Counted from the stretch's first letter, positions 16,536 through 25,221 are shown. The stretch is 64,000 nucleotides of DNA from Microtetraspora glauca (GCA_000721275.1 JOFO01000016.1:62001-126000); one strand, 5' to 3'. Translations and numbers: made by a program. Notes: generated by a model not told the origin, from the letters alone.

Positions 16536-17324
16536 CTACCGCGTCCGGTGTCCGGTCCGCCGCGCGGTGAACAGCTCCGCCTGCCGGTCCGCCGGCAGGT
16601 TCCCGAGCGTCACCAGGTGCGGGGCCTGGGCGAGCGCCTGGGACCTCACCGCCTCCTTGGCCGTCCACAGGGCCCGTACGGTGCCCTGCACGGCCTCCGT
16701 CGGGTAGCCGGCGATGACGGCCGCCGCCTCCCGCGCGGCGGCGAGCGCACCGCCGGGCGCGGTCACCTCGCTGACCAGGCCGGTCTCGTAGGCGCGCCGG
16801 GCGGAGAGGCGTTCGGCGGAGCCCATGAGGGCCATCCGGGCGATCTCCCCGAAGGGCGTCCGCTGCGCCATGTGGATGGTCTCGAAGGCGCTGACCATGC
16901 CGTAGGTGGTGTGCGGGTCGAAGAAGGTCGCCGTCTCGCCGGCGATCAGGAACTCGGCCTCGCCGAGCAGGTAGAAGGCGCCCCCGCAGGCCATCCCCTC
17001 GACCGCGGCGATCACCGGTTTCCACAGGTCGTTGGCCTTGGGCCCGATGGCGATCAGCGGGTCGTCGACGCTGTACGGGGACGGGGGCTGCGGCACCCGG
17101 GCGGCGTCGTCGCGGTCGACGCCGGTGCAGAAGGCGCGGCCGCCGGCGCCGGTGAGGACGATCGCGCGGACGGTGTCGTCGTACCGGAATCCCCGCCAGG
17201 CGGCGGCGAGCGCGTCCGCCATGGCGAGGGTGATCGCGTTGTGGCGGGCGGGCCGGTCGAGGGTGACGACGGCGACGCCGGTCTGCTCGTCGCGTTCCAC
17301 CGCGAGGCCGGGGGCGCCGCTCAT
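16536..17324 (-). CDS. Enoyl-CoA hydratase/isomerase family protein
   Basis: A 262-residue crotonase-fold enzyme. CoA/oxyanion motifs are 'LDRPARHNAITLAMADAL' and 'GRAFCTGVDRDD', with 'AAVEGMACGGAFYLLGEAEFLIAGETATFFDPHTTYGM' forming the second oxyanion and active-site region. The second catalytic Glu of true hydratases is not obvious, so an isomerase, hydrolase or retro-aldol activity is also possible. It overlaps the DUF35 stop (ATGA) and is the last gene of the Ltp-DUF35-crotonase operon. Confidence 0.85.
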   Translation of the reverse strand: MSGAPGLAVERDEQTGVAVVTLDRPARHNAITLAMADALAAAWRGFRYDDTVRAIVLTGAGGRAFCTGVDRDDAARVPQPPSPYSVDDPLIAIGPKANDLWKPVIAAVEGMACGGAFYLLGEAEFLIAGETATFFDPHTTYGMVSAFETIHMAQRTPFGEIARMALMGSAERLSARRAYETGLVSEVTAPGGALAAAREAAAVIAGYPTEAVQGTVRALWTAKEAVRSQALAQAPHLVTLGNLPADRQAELFTARRTGHRTR

Positions 17325-17752
17325 CCGCGTTCCAGGAGCCAGCGGGGGACGGCGATGCCGTCGATCTCGGTGAAGGCGACGCGGACGGGGGCGCCGATCC
17401 GCAGCCGGGCGGGGTCGAGGGAGTTCAGGGGGGCGTCGGGGGCGGTGACGACGTTGCCGGCGAGGCGGACGCGGGGGGCGTCGGCGAGTTCGACGAGGAC
17501 CGCGTTGTAGGGGGCCTGGGCGGCGTAGTCGGGCAGCAGCGGCGGGTGCGGGAGCACGTACGACCAGATCCGGCCGCGGCCGGACATGCGCCGCCAGGTG
17601 GTGGCGAAGGACTGGCAGTGGGGGCAGCAGGGGCGGGGCGGGAAGCGGAGTTCGCCGCAGTGGTCCTCGGCGCACGCCTGGATCCGGAGTTCGCCGCGGG
17701 CGGTGAACTCCCAGAAGGGGGCGCCGTCTTCGTCGATGACGGGGTTCAGCAC
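17321..17752 (-). CDS. DUF35 Zn-ribbon/OB-fold protein, partner of the Ltp thiolase
   Basis: A 143-residue protein with an N-terminal rubredoxin-like zinc ribbon, 'CAEDHCGE...PRPCCPHCQS', and a C-terminal OB-fold ('GRGRIWSYVLPHPPLLPDYAAQAPYNAVLVEL'). Proteins of this family bind thiolase-fold partners and channel acyl-CoA substrate; examples are the ChsH2 DUF35 domain with Ltp2 and archaeal HMG-CoA synthase with its DUF35 subunit. The gene lies 3 nt after the Ltp gene and overlaps the hydratase start, which supports a stoichiometric complex. Confidence 0.88.
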   Translation of the reverse strand: MLNPVIDEDGAPFWEFTARGELRIQACAEDHCGELRFPPRPCCPHCQSFATTWRRMSGRGRIWSYVLPHPPLLPDYAAQAPYNAVLVELADAPRVRLAGNVVTAPDAPLNSLDPARLRIGAPVRVAFTEIDGIAVPRWLLERG

Positions 17753-17755
17753 GGG

Positions 17756-18898
17756 TCAGCTCCTGAGGAGGAGGGCGGAGGTGGGGACGCCTTCGCCGGC
17801 GGTGACGAGGCAGGTGGCGGCGCCGGGGACCTGGGCGGTGGAGGTGCCGCGGAGCTGCTTGACGCCCTCGTTGACGAGGTTGAAGCCGTGGACGTACGCC
17901 TCGGAGAGGCCGCCGCCGCCGGTGTTGAGGGGGAGCCGGCCGCCGAGTTCGAGGGCGCCGCCCTCGGTGAAGGCGGCGCCCTCGCCGCGCCCGCAGAAGC
18001 CGTAGCCCTCCAGGGAGAGCGGGATCAGCGGGGTGAAGGCGTCGTAGATCTGGGCGACGTCGACGTCCTGGGGGCCGAAGTCGGCGGTCTTCCACAGGTG
18101 GCGGGCGGCGGTCCAGGCGGGTCCGGTGAGCGGGTCGTCGTTCCAGTAGTTGACCATGCCGTGGTGCTGGGCGGGCAGGCCCTGGGCGGCGGAGTGCACG
18201 TAGACGGGCCGCTGCCGGCAGTCGCGGGCGCGTTCGGCGGAGACGACGACGCAGGCGAGGGCCCCGTCGGTCTCCAGGCAGTTGTCGAAGAGGCAGAGGG
18301 GTTCGCTGATCCAGCGGGAGGTCATGTACATCTCGCGGGTCAGCGGGCGCTCGTACATGATCGCGGCGGGGTTCTGGTTGGCGCGGTTGCGGCAGGCGAG
18401 GGCGACGTTGAAGAGGTGGTCGCGGGTGGCGCCGTACTCGTGCATGTAGCGGCGGGCGAGCATGCCGATCTCGTCGGCGGGGCGGAGCAGTCCGTGCGGG
18501 CGGGTCCACTGGCCGGGGGTGGGGAGCTGGACGGCGGTGTTCTTCCAGGGGCGGGGGCCGGAGCCGCGCTTGCGGGAGCGCCAGGCGACGCCGACGCTCG
18601 CCTGGCCGGTGGCGACGGCGGCGGCGAGGTGGCCGACGGTGGCGCAGGAGCCGCCGCCGCCGTAGCCGACCCGGGAGAAGAAGGTGACGTCGCCGGCGCC
18701 GATGGCCTTGGCGACCTCGACCTCGTCGGTCTCCTCCATGGTGTAGGAGGCGAAGGCGTCGACCTCGGACGGGGCGATGCCGGCGTCGTCGAGGGCGGCG
18801 AGGATCGCCCGGCACGCGAGGGTCTTCTCGGTCTCGGGGAGCTGTTTCGCGAAGGCGGTCTGTCCTATGCCGACGATGGCGGTGGCGTCCTTGAGCAC
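17756..18898 (-). CDS. Thiolase-like lipid transfer protein paired with DUF35
   Basis: A 380-residue thiolase-superfamily protein of the Ltp group. Visible landmarks are 'VGYGGGGSCATVGHLAAAVATGQ' (Cys85 in the region of the thiolase nucleophile, unlike the Ltp at 7809), 'AQIYDAFTPLIPLSLEGYGFCGRGEG' and 'NTGGGGLSEAYVHG', which lacks the usual catalytic GHP. Together with the adjacent DUF35 gene this is the arrangement of the Ltp2/ChsH2-type aldolase that shortens beta-hydroxy acyl-CoA side chains. It heads a three-gene operon under two CTGACG-type operators shared with the divergent ligase. Confidence 0.85.
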   Translation of the reverse strand: MLKDATAIVGIGQTAFAKQLPETEKTLACRAILAALDDAGIAPSEVDAFASYTMEETDEVEVAKAIGAGDVTFFSRVGYGGGGSCATVGHLAAAVATGQASVGVAWRSRKRGSGPRPWKNTAVQLPTPGQWTRPHGLLRPADEIGMLARRYMHEYGATRDHLFNVALACRNRANQNPAAIMYERPLTREMYMTSRWISEPLCLFDNCLETDGALACVVVSAERARDCRQRPVYVHSAAQGLPAQHHGMVNYWNDDPLTGPAWTAARHLWKTADFGPQDVDVAQIYDAFTPLIPLSLEGYGFCGRGEGAAFTEGGALELGGRLPLNTGGGGLSEAYVHGFNLVNEGVKQLRGTSTAQVPGAATCLVTAGEGVPTSALLLRS

Positions 18899-18923
18899 CG
18901 GACCTCCTCAGGGGGCAGCACTG

Positions 18924-18965
18924 CTGACAGCGCGTCAGGCTACAACTAATCTGACGGATAGTCAG
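18924..18965. promoter_or_regulatory. Two CTGACG-type operators between Ltp operon and acyl-CoA ligase
   Basis: CTGACAGCGCGTCAG (18924-18938) and CTGACGGATAGTCAG (18951-18965) each have a single arm mismatch from the consensus CTGACG-N3-CGTCAG. Together they fill most of the 94-nt divergent promoter. Confidence 0.75.
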
Positions 18966-18992
18966 CTACGGTGCGGTGCCGGGAGGTTGGGT

Positions 18993-20549
18993 ATGGACGT
19001 GCGCGGCGACCTGGAGTGGGGCACGATCCCGGGGCTCGTCCGGGCGGCGGGGGAGCGGTATGGCGGGCGGGAGGCGGTCGCCGACGGCCGCACCCGCGTC
19101 TCGTACGCCGAGCTCGCCGCGCGCGTCGAACGGTCCGCCGCCGCCTGCCTGGCCGCCGGGGTGCGGGCCGGGGACCGGGTCGCGGTCTGGGCGCCCAACA
19201 GCCTCGACTGGATCGTCGCCGCCCTCGGCGCGGTCACTGCCGGCGCCGTCCTCGTCCCGCTCAACACCCGCTTCAAGGGCGCCGAGGCCGCCGACCTCCT
19301 CGCCCGCTCCCGCGCCCGCCTGCTCTTCGTCACCGGCACCTTCCTCGGCACCTCGTACGTCGCCTCCCTGCGCCGCGCCGGCGTGCCCCTGCCGCACCTG
19401 GAGCGGGTCGTCGTCCTGGGCGACACGGCCCCGGACGAGGCCGGGTGGTCGACCTGGAAGGCGTTCCTCGCGGCGGGCGACGGGGTGTCCGCGGCCCGCG
19501 TCCGGGCCCGCGCCGACGCCGTCGACCCGGACGCCCCCTCCGACATCGTCTACACCTCCGGCACCACCGGCCGCCCCAAGGGCGCCGTCATCAGCCACGC
19601 CCAGAGCCTGCGCTGCTACGCGCAGTGGGCGGAGCTCGCCGGGCTCGCCGAGGGCGACCGCTACCTGGTGGTGAACCCGTTCTTCCACACCTTCGGCTAC
19701 AAGGCGGGCGTCCTCGCCTGCCTCATGCGCGGCGCGGTGATCGTGCCGCAGCCGGTCTTCACCGTCGACACCGTCCTCGCCAACATCGCGGCCGAGCGGA
19801 TCAGCGTGCTGCCCGGCCCGCCCACCCTCCACCAGTCGCTGCTCGACCACCCGGCCCGCGCCGCACACGACCTCTCCAGCCTCCGGCTGGTCGTCACCGG
19901 CGCCGCCGTCGTCCCGCTGCTGCTCGTCGAACGGCTCCGCTCCGAACTGGGCGTCGGCACCGTCCTCACCGCGTACGGCCTGTCGGAGGCGAGCGGCCTC
20001 GTCACCATGTGCCGCCGCGACGACCCCGACGAGACCGTCGCCACCACCTCCGGCCGGCCCGTTCCCGGCGTCGAGGTCCGGCTCTCCGGCTCCGGCGAGG
20101 TGCTGGTCCGGGGGCACAACGTGATGCGCGGCTACTTCGAGGACGAGGAGGCGACGGCCGCCGCGATCGACCCGGACGGCTGGCTGCGCACCGGGGACGT
20201 CGGGGTCCTCGACGCGGCCGGCAACCTGCGGATCACCGACCGGCTCAAGGACATGTTCATCGTCGGCGGCTTCAACGCCTACCCCGCCGAGATCGAGCAA
20301 CTGCTGGGCCTGCACCCGGACATCGCCGACGTCGCCGTCATCGGCGTGCCCGACGCCCGGCTCGGTGAGGTCGGCAAGGCGTTCGCGGTGCGCCGGCCGG
20401 GCGCGCGGATCACCGCCGACGACCTGATCGCCTGGTCGCGGCGGGAGATGGCGAACTACAAGGTGCCCCGGCACGTCGAGTTCGTGACGGAGCTGCCGCG
20501 GAACGCGGGCGGGAAGGTGGTCAAGGGGGAGCTGCGGAAGCGGAGTTGA
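18993..20549 (+). CDS. FadD3-like acyl-CoA ligase
   Basis: A 518-residue AMP-forming ligase. Core motifs: 'YTSGTTGRPKG' (A3), 'AYGLSEASG' (A5), 'WLRTGDVGVLDAAGNLRITDRLKDMFIVGGFNAYPAEIE' (A7/A8) and a C-terminal catalytic Lys in 'RNAGGKVVKGELRKR'. It is closest to the FadD3 group, which activates the propionate side chain of sterol ring-CD intermediates, though FadD3-like annotation is broad in Streptomyces. The ATG at 18993 has GGGAGG upstream. It is divergent from the Ltp-DUF35-hydratase operon and shares its operators. Inference: it supplies the CoA thioester for that operon. Confidence 0.87.
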   Translation: MDVRGDLEWGTIPGLVRAAGERYGGREAVADGRTRVSYAELAARVERSAAACLAAGVRAGDRVAVWAPNSLDWIVAALGAVTAGAVLVPLNTRFKGAEAADLLARSRARLLFVTGTFLGTSYVASLRRAGVPLPHLERVVVLGDTAPDEAGWSTWKAFLAAGDGVSAARVRARADAVDPDAPSDIVYTSGTTGRPKGAVISHAQSLRCYAQWAELAGLAEGDRYLVVNPFFHTFGYKAGVLACLMRGAVIVPQPVFTVDTVLANIAAERISVLPGPPTLHQSLLDHPARAAHDLSSLRLVVTGAAVVPLLLVERLRSELGVGTVLTAYGLSEASGLVTMCRRDDPDETVATTSGRPVPGVEVRLSGSGEVLVRGHNVMRGYFEDEEATAAAIDPDGWLRTGDVGVLDAAGNLRITDRLKDMFIVGGFNAYPAEIEQLLGLHPDIADVAVIGVPDARLGEVGKAFAVRRPGARITADDLIAWSRREMANYKVPRHVEFVTELPRNAGGKVVKGELRKRS

Positions 20550-20659
20550 AGCGGAAGATTGGAATCCGTTTCCAGAGAGGTGCAACCGGTCGCTCACGTG
20601 TACACGTCATAGAGGCGCGCACTCCCGTCCCCTCCGACCTCCGACCCGAGGAGCAGCAG

Positions 20660-21337
20660 GTGTCCACGCAGGAGATCCCCCTCACCCTCACCCCGCAGCA
20701 GGCCGCCACCGGCGTCGTCATCCCAGTCACCCTGCCCGGCGGCGGCCCCACCCAGCTGCACGTCCCGCCCTGCCGTCACGGCGACGTCATCCCCGTCCCG
20801 TTCGCCGGCACGACCGTCCTGCTCCGCATCACCGTCGCCGGCGGACCGGCCCCCGCCCGCCGCGGCTCCGGCGTCGCCGGCTGTCTCGTCCCGCTCGTCG
20901 TCCTCGCCGCGGTCATCGGCGGCGGCTACCTCCTCACCGCCAACGACGACCGGGACACGCCCGCCGCCCGCCCCACCGTCCCCACCTTCTCCGTCTCGCC
21001 CTTCCCCAGCCTCGACCTCGGCGACCTCGCCCCCAGCGCGACCGCCACCCCCACCGAGGAGGAGCCCGACCCGTACGACAAGGGCACCTGCCTCAACGGC
21101 ACCCTGCCGGACTCGGAGACCGCCCAGTCCGTCAGCGGCGTCGAAGAGGTCCCCTGCTCGGCCTCGGACGCCCACTACAAGGTCATCCAGACCTTCCCCT
21201 TCACCTCCGACATGAACCGGTGCAACGCCAACCCGAAGACCGAGTACGCCTTCTCGCACCGCTACACCATGAACGGCACCACCATCAGCGAGTACGTGTA
21301 CTGCCTCGTCGGCCTCGGCTCCTACGCCCGCCGCTGA
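20660..21337 (+). CDS. Membrane-anchored hypothetical protein
   Basis: A 225-residue protein in three parts. Residues 1-70 resemble a DnaJ C-terminal-like strand region ('LTLTPQQAATGVVIPVTLPGGGPTQLHVPPC'). One transmembrane helix lies at about 77-98 ('GVAGCLVPLVVLAAVIGGGYLL'). A Ser/Thr/Pro linker then leads to an extracellular domain with four Cys residues. The form is that of a Streptomyces family in which a cytosolic segment is tethered to a small exported domain. GTG at 20660 has GAGGAG 6 nt upstream; the longer frame from 20546 lacks one. No function is known. Confidence 0.7.
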   Translation: MSTQEIPLTLTPQQAATGVVIPVTLPGGGPTQLHVPPCRHGDVIPVPFAGTTVLLRITVAGGPAPARRGSGVAGCLVPLVVLAAVIGGGYLLTANDDRDTPAARPTVPTFSVSPFPSLDLGDLAPSATATPTEEEPDPYDKGTCLNGTLPDSETAQSVSGVEEVPCSASDAHYKVIQTFPFTSDMNRCNANPKTEYAFSHRYTMNGTTISEYVYCLVGLGSYARR

Positions 21338-21341
21338 CCGC

Positions 21342-22736
21342 TCACCCCGCCCGGGTGAGGAGGACGATCCCGGCCCCGTCCCGCACCACCCGCCACGCCG
21401 GGTCCGAGGCCGCCTCCCGCAGCACCCCGGCCGTCGCCCCCGCCGGGAACCCGTCCGCCCGGTCCAGGACCAGCCACTCCACGGCCGGCTCCCGGTCGAG
21501 CAGCCCCGGCGCCGCGAGCCGCACCACCGTCCGGTCCGTCAGGTGCGGGGCGAGCGTGTTGCTCGCCGCCACCCGCACCCCGTCCGGCACCAGCCCGACC
21601 GCCGCCCGCGCCGACGCCTCGCGCGGGCTCTCCCGCCAGAAGCCGGGCGCGGCGAGCTGGGCGGTCGGCTGGAGGGGCAGGAGCAGCAGCACGGCCCCGA
21701 GCGGTACGGCCAGGGGGAGCCGCGCCCCGCGCCGCAGCGCGTCCACGAGGGCCGCGCACGCGATCGGCACGAGCACGGCCGAGTAGTGCAGCCCGGGCTC
21801 CCAGTGGGACGGCACCGAAGAGGTGAACCGCCAGGCCAGCGTGGGCAGCAGCAGCCACGCCAGCGGACTGCGCAGCACCAGGCCGCCGGTGACGGCGAGC
21901 AGCGCGAGGACGGTGAGCGCCTTCACGGACCAGCCGTCGAGGAGCCCGTACGCGCCGCCGACCTGCCCGGCGTACAGATAGCGGCCGTCGGGCGCGAAGC
22001 CCGGGACGACCACCTTGAGGACGAGCAGCGTGGCGAGCACCGACCCGCCGGTCAGGAGCCACCCCGTCCGCCGGTCCCGCCCGGGGTACGCGATCAGCAG
22101 CCCGAGGACGGCGGCCGTCGCCCCCAGGTCCTCCTTCACGAGGAGCAGCCCCGCCGCCCACCCGGCCGCGGCCCGCGTCCGGCCGTCCAGATACGCCCGG
22201 CAGGCCAGCGCCAGCAGCGGCAGCGCGAACGCCACCTCGTGGAAGTCGAAGCCGACCAGCGTCTGCACGCCCCACGCGAGACCGCAGACCGCGCCGACCA
22301 CCGGACCGGCGGACGACCGTGCGGGCAGATGCCGCTGCGCGGTCCGCCCCGTCACGTACACCGCCACCGCGACGAGCGCCGTCTGCGCCACCAGCAGCAC
22401 CTCCACCCGCGGCACCAGCCGGTACACCGGACCGAGCAGCGCCAGCACCGGATGGAAGTGGTCCCCCAGCAGCGGCAGCGCCTCCCCGGCGAACCCCGGC
22501 GGCGCCGTCGCCGTCCGGATCTCCGACGCCGGCAGCCGCCCCTCCGCCCACGACCGCACCGCCTGCCCGAAGATCCCCAGGTCGTATCCGGTCGTCCGGA
22601 ACCGGGCGTGGTTCCGCAGCGCGAACACCGTGTGCAGGACGAACAGGACACCGGCGACGACGGCCGGGCCGGTGCGGGACGGGGCCGCCGCCGGCCTGCG
22701 GAGCGGCGGCGCCTCGGGAACGGAGGTGACGAACAT
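21342..22736 (-). CDS. DUF2079 family polytopic membrane protein
   Basis: A 464-residue protein with about ten hydrophobic helices. 'TTGYDLGIFGQAVRSWAEGRLP' and 'GDHFHPVLALLGPVYRL' are the two hallmark motifs of DUF2079, a GT-C-like glycosyltransferase-related family. Asp in 'GYDLGIFGQ' and the His residues in 'GDHFHP' sit where GT-C enzymes bind metal or lipid-phosphate sugar. The C-terminal soluble part ends '...IVLLTRAG'. ATG at 22736 is preferred; the longer frame is a shadow of the response regulator. It is divergent from the two-component operon and probably regulated by it. Confidence 0.8.
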   Translation of the reverse strand: MFVTSVPEAPPLRRPAAAPSRTGPAVVAGVLFVLHTVFALRNHARFRTTGYDLGIFGQAVRSWAEGRLPASEIRTATAPPGFAGEALPLLGDHFHPVLALLGPVYRLVPRVEVLLVAQTALVAVAVYVTGRTAQRHLPARSSAGPVVGAVCGLAWGVQTLVGFDFHEVAFALPLLALACRAYLDGRTRAAAGWAAGLLLVKEDLGATAAVLGLLIAYPGRDRRTGWLLTGGSVLATLLVLKVVVPGFAPDGRYLYAGQVGGAYGLLDGWSVKALTVLALLAVTGGLVLRSPLAWLLLPTLAWRFTSSVPSHWEPGLHYSAVLVPIACAALVDALRRGARLPLAVPLGAVLLLLPLQPTAQLAAPGFWRESPREASARAAVGLVPDGVRVAASNTLAPHLTDRTVVRLAAPGLLDREPAVEWLVLDRADGFPAGATAGVLREAASDPAWRVVRDGAGIVLLTRAG

Positions 22737-22759
22737 GCGGGCAGCTTCCGGGGCACCCC

Positions 22760-22797
22760 CTGAAGTGCCCCTGAAGCACCCTGAGGAATTCCTCAGG
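22760..22797. promoter_or_regulatory. Response-regulator binding region: three CCCTGA repeats and an 18-bp palindrome
   Basis: CTGA(A/G)G units start at 22760, 22771 and 22781 (spacing 11 and 10 bp, one helical turn). The last is part of a perfect palindrome CCTGAGGAATTCCTCAGG (22780-22797). Tandem, helically phased repeats are the usual binding pattern of OmpR-type regulators, and the site is between the divergent DUF2079 gene and the regulator gene itself. Confidence 0.6.
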
Positions 22798-22829
22798 AAC
22801 CGCCCGCGCCGGCGGCGATACTCGGGGCC

Positions 22830-23504
22830 ATGCGCATCCTGGCGATCGAGGACGAGGAACGGATAGCCGCCTCCCTGCGGCGCGGGCTCACGGCCGTCGG
22901 CTACACCGTCGACGTCGCCCACGACGGCGTCACCGGACTCCACCTGGCCCGCGAACACCGCTACGCCGCCGTCCTGCTGGACCTCATGCTGCCCGGCCTC
23001 AGCGGCTACCAGGTCTGCGCCCGGCTGCGCGCCGAGGGCAACGACGTGCCGGTGCTGATGCTGACCGCGAAGAACGGCGAGTACGACGAGGCCGAGGGCC
23101 TGGACACCGGCGCCGACGACTACCTGGCGAAACCCTTCTCGTACGTGGTCCTGGAGGCCCGGCTGCGGGCCCTCGTCCGCCGCGGCGGCGCCCGCACCCC
23201 CACCCTCCTGGAGGCCGGCGACCTGTGGCTCGACCCCGCCCGCCGCACCTGCGGGCGCGGCGCCGAGCGGATCGCCCTCACCCCGAAGGAGTTCGCCGTC
23301 CTGCACTGCCTGCTCCGCCGCCTCGACGAGGTGGTGCCCGTCGTCGACGTCCTCGACGAGGTGTGGTCGGCGGACTTCACCGGCGACCCGAACATCGTGC
23401 ACGTCTACATCAGCGCCGTACGCCGCAAGATCGACGTCCCCTTCGGCCGCGACACCATCGAGACCGTGCGCGGCGCCGGCTACCGGGTCAGCGGCCGTGC
23501 GTGA
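22830..23504 (+). CDS. OmpR-family response regulator
   Basis: A 224-residue two-component regulator. The receiver domain (1-118) has the acidic pair 'EDEE' (7-10), phospho-acceptor Asp51 in 'VLLDLMLPGLSGY' and Lys in 'DYLAKPF'. The winged-helix DNA-binding domain (about 127-222) ends 'RDTIETVRGAGYRVSGR', as in OmpR/PhoB proteins. The histidine kinase start overlaps its stop by 8 nt, so the pair is coupled. The palindromic repeats just upstream suggest autoregulation and control of the divergent DUF2079 gene. Confidence 0.92.
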   Translation: MRILAIEDEERIAASLRRGLTAVGYTVDVAHDGVTGLHLAREHRYAAVLLDLMLPGLSGYQVCARLRAEGNDVPVLMLTAKNGEYDEAEGLDTGADDYLAKPFSYVVLEARLRALVRRGGARTPTLLEAGDLWLDPARRTCGRGAERIALTPKEFAVLHCLLRRLDEVVPVVDVLDEVWSADFTGDPNIVHVYISAVRRKIDVPFGRDTIETVRGAGYRVSGRA

Positions 23505-25011
23505 CCCCGCCCGCGCCCCGCGCCCCGCGTGGGCGACCCGCCCCGTCTGGGCGTCCGGCCTCGCCGCCTCGCTCGTCGTCGGCTGCGCCGTCGCGCTGCT
23601 CCAGTACGCCGACCGGGCCGCCGGCCTCCGCTCCACCTGGCCCGCCGTCCACCTCAACGACGACCGGGTCGGCCCGCAGATCGAGTGGATCACCACCTGG
23701 GGCACCTGGCTGGGCGCCCTGTACGTCGCCGTCGTCTGCGCCGTCGCCGGCCGGGGCGGCCCCTGGCGGGTACGGCTCCGGGGCGCGGCCGTCGCCGCCG
23801 CCGTCACCGCCTGCCTCTACGCGGCCTACGGCAGCTGGCTCGTCCGGGAGAACGAGTTCGGCAAGGTCGACGTCGCCGAGAAGGCCCTCCGCTGGGCCGT
23901 CGCCTGCGTCGGCCCCTCCGCCGGCCTCATCACCGCCGCGGCGGTCGCGGCGGCCGTCGGCCGGGGCGGGCGGCGGATCTCCTTCCGCGGCCGGGTCGCG
24001 CTCACCGCGGCGGCGGCCACCGGGGCGTTCTTCCTCGCGGCCGTGCACACCTTCCAGACCCTGAACGACGCGCACGACACCCTCGACAAGGTGTACTGGG
24101 TCGCCCTCACCACCGGCGTCCCGCTGACGGCCCTCCTGACCGGCTTCCTCGTGCACGTCATGGTCGCGCGGGCGCTGCGGCCGGTCGAGGCGATCCGCCG
24201 CGAACTCGCCGACATCACCGGGCAGTCGCTCGACCGCCGGGTCCCCGTCCCGCCGACCGCCGACGTCATCGCGGACCTCGCCCGCACGACGAACGCGACG
24301 CTGGACCGGGTGGAGGCCGCCGCCACCCGGCAGCGCGAGTTCACCGCCGACGCGGCGCACGAACTCCGCAGCCCGCTCGCGGCCCTGCGCGCCCAGCTCG
24401 AATCGTCCCTCCGCCACCCGGAGTCCGCCGGCGACTGGCCGGAGGTCGTACGGGAGGCGGTGACGGACGTCGTCCGCCTCCAGCACCTCGCCGACGACCT
24501 GCTCCTCCTCGCCGGCCACGGCTCCGCCCCGCCGGTCCGCGAACCGGTCGACCTCGCGGCCCTCGCGGAGGACCTGGTCCGCGAGCACCAGCACCTCCCG
24601 GAGGCGGCGGCGCTCACCCTCCACTGCGAGGCCCCAGCCCCCGCGGTCCTCCCCGGCCACCCGGGCCACCTGGACCGCGTCCTGCGCAACCTCCTCGCCA
24701 ACGCCTGCCGCCACGCCCGCTCCACGGTCACCGTCCGCGTCCACCGCACGGACCGGCACCTGGTCCTGTCCGTCCAGGACGACGGCCCCGGCATCCCGCC
24801 CGCCGACCGCGCCCGCGTCTTCGAGCGCTTCACCCGCCTGGACCCCACCCGCACCCGCACCACGGGGGGCGCCGGCCTGGGCCTCCCCATCGCCAGAGAC
24901 CTCACCACCGCCCACCGCGGCACCCTCACGATCGAGGACACGGAGGAGGGGGGCGCCTTGCTGGTGGCCCGTTTCCCGGCGGACGCTCAGCCGGCGCGGA
25001 GGTCGCCGTAG
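23497..25011 (+). CDS. Sensor histidine kinase
   Basis: A 504-residue membrane kinase. Hydrophobic segments near 18-36, 68-86, 96-114, 135-154, 168-186 and 202-224 precede a HAMP linker ('LRPVEAIRRELADI'). The dimerisation/H-box is 'EFTADAAHELRSPLAALRAQLE' with His288, and the ATPase boxes are 'HLDRVLRNLLANACRHA' (N), 'DDGPGIPPADRARVFERF' (G1) and 'GGAGLGLPIA' (G2). The multi-helix sensor without a large extracellular loop suggests that it senses a membrane-related signal. It converges on a small secreted-peptide gene whose 3' end it overlaps by 25 nt. Confidence 0.92.
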   Translation: MRDPARAPRPAWATRPVWASGLAASLVVGCAVALLQYADRAAGLRSTWPAVHLNDDRVGPQIEWITTWGTWLGALYVAVVCAVAGRGGPWRVRLRGAAVAAAVTACLYAAYGSWLVRENEFGKVDVAEKALRWAVACVGPSAGLITAAAVAAAVGRGGRRISFRGRVALTAAAATGAFFLAAVHTFQTLNDAHDTLDKVYWVALTTGVPLTALLTGFLVHVMVARALRPVEAIRRELADITGQSLDRRVPVPPTADVIADLARTTNATLDRVEAAATRQREFTADAAHELRSPLAALRAQLESSLRHPESAGDWPEVVREAVTDVVRLQHLADDLLLLAGHGSAPPVREPVDLAALAEDLVREHQHLPEAAALTLHCEAPAPAVLPGHPGHLDRVLRNLLANACRHARSTVTVRVHRTDRHLVLSVQDDGPGIPPADRARVFERFTRLDPTRTRTTGGAGLGLPIARDLTTAHRGTLTIEDTEEGGALLVARFPADAQPARRSP

Positions 25012-25115
25012 GAGGTGGTGGTGACGTGCATGTTGGCGGAGGCGGGCGACGCCGCGCCGAAGGCCAGTGCCGCGACGACGGCCGCGAGGGCGAAGAGCCG
25101 TTTCGGTGTGCTCAT
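24987..25115 (-). CDS. Tiny secreted peptide with an AfsS-like NxHVT motif
   Basis: A 42-residue open frame: signal sequence MSTPKRLFALAAVVAALAF.., an AxA cleavage site (SPASA), then a predicted 15-residue mature peptide NMHVTTTSYGDLRAG. 'NMHVTT' closely resembles the thrice-repeated 'NLHVT' of the afsS product encoded 0.3 kb upstream on the same strand. Codon use is Streptomyces-like. AGGAAG lies upstream of the ATG at 25115. Function unknown; it could be a signal or surface peptide, or chance similarity. Confidence 0.6.
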   Translation of the reverse strand: MSTPKRLFALAAVVAALAFGAASPASANMHVTTTSYGDLRAG

Positions 25116-25221
25116 GTCTCACGCTTCCTGAAGGTGTGGGTTTCGGGCGGATCGATCCTCGCGGTGAGGGCCACCGGCCGCGAAGCGGAACGTTCTACTT
25201 CGTCAGATGGCCGCACACGCG

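Noticed and set aside
7809..20549. A complete steroid degradation cluster
   Set aside because: Ltp, DUF35 and FadD3-like genes are present, but ring-cleavage genes (kstD, kshAB, hsaABCD), ipdAB and mce transport genes are missing, and the operator differs from the KstR and KstR2 motifs.
23488..25122. 544-codon minus-strand frame opposite the histidine kinase
   Set aside because: Composition and lack of any motif show that it is an antisense shadow; only the 42-codon gene at 24987-25115 in this area has a signal peptide and its own ribosome site.
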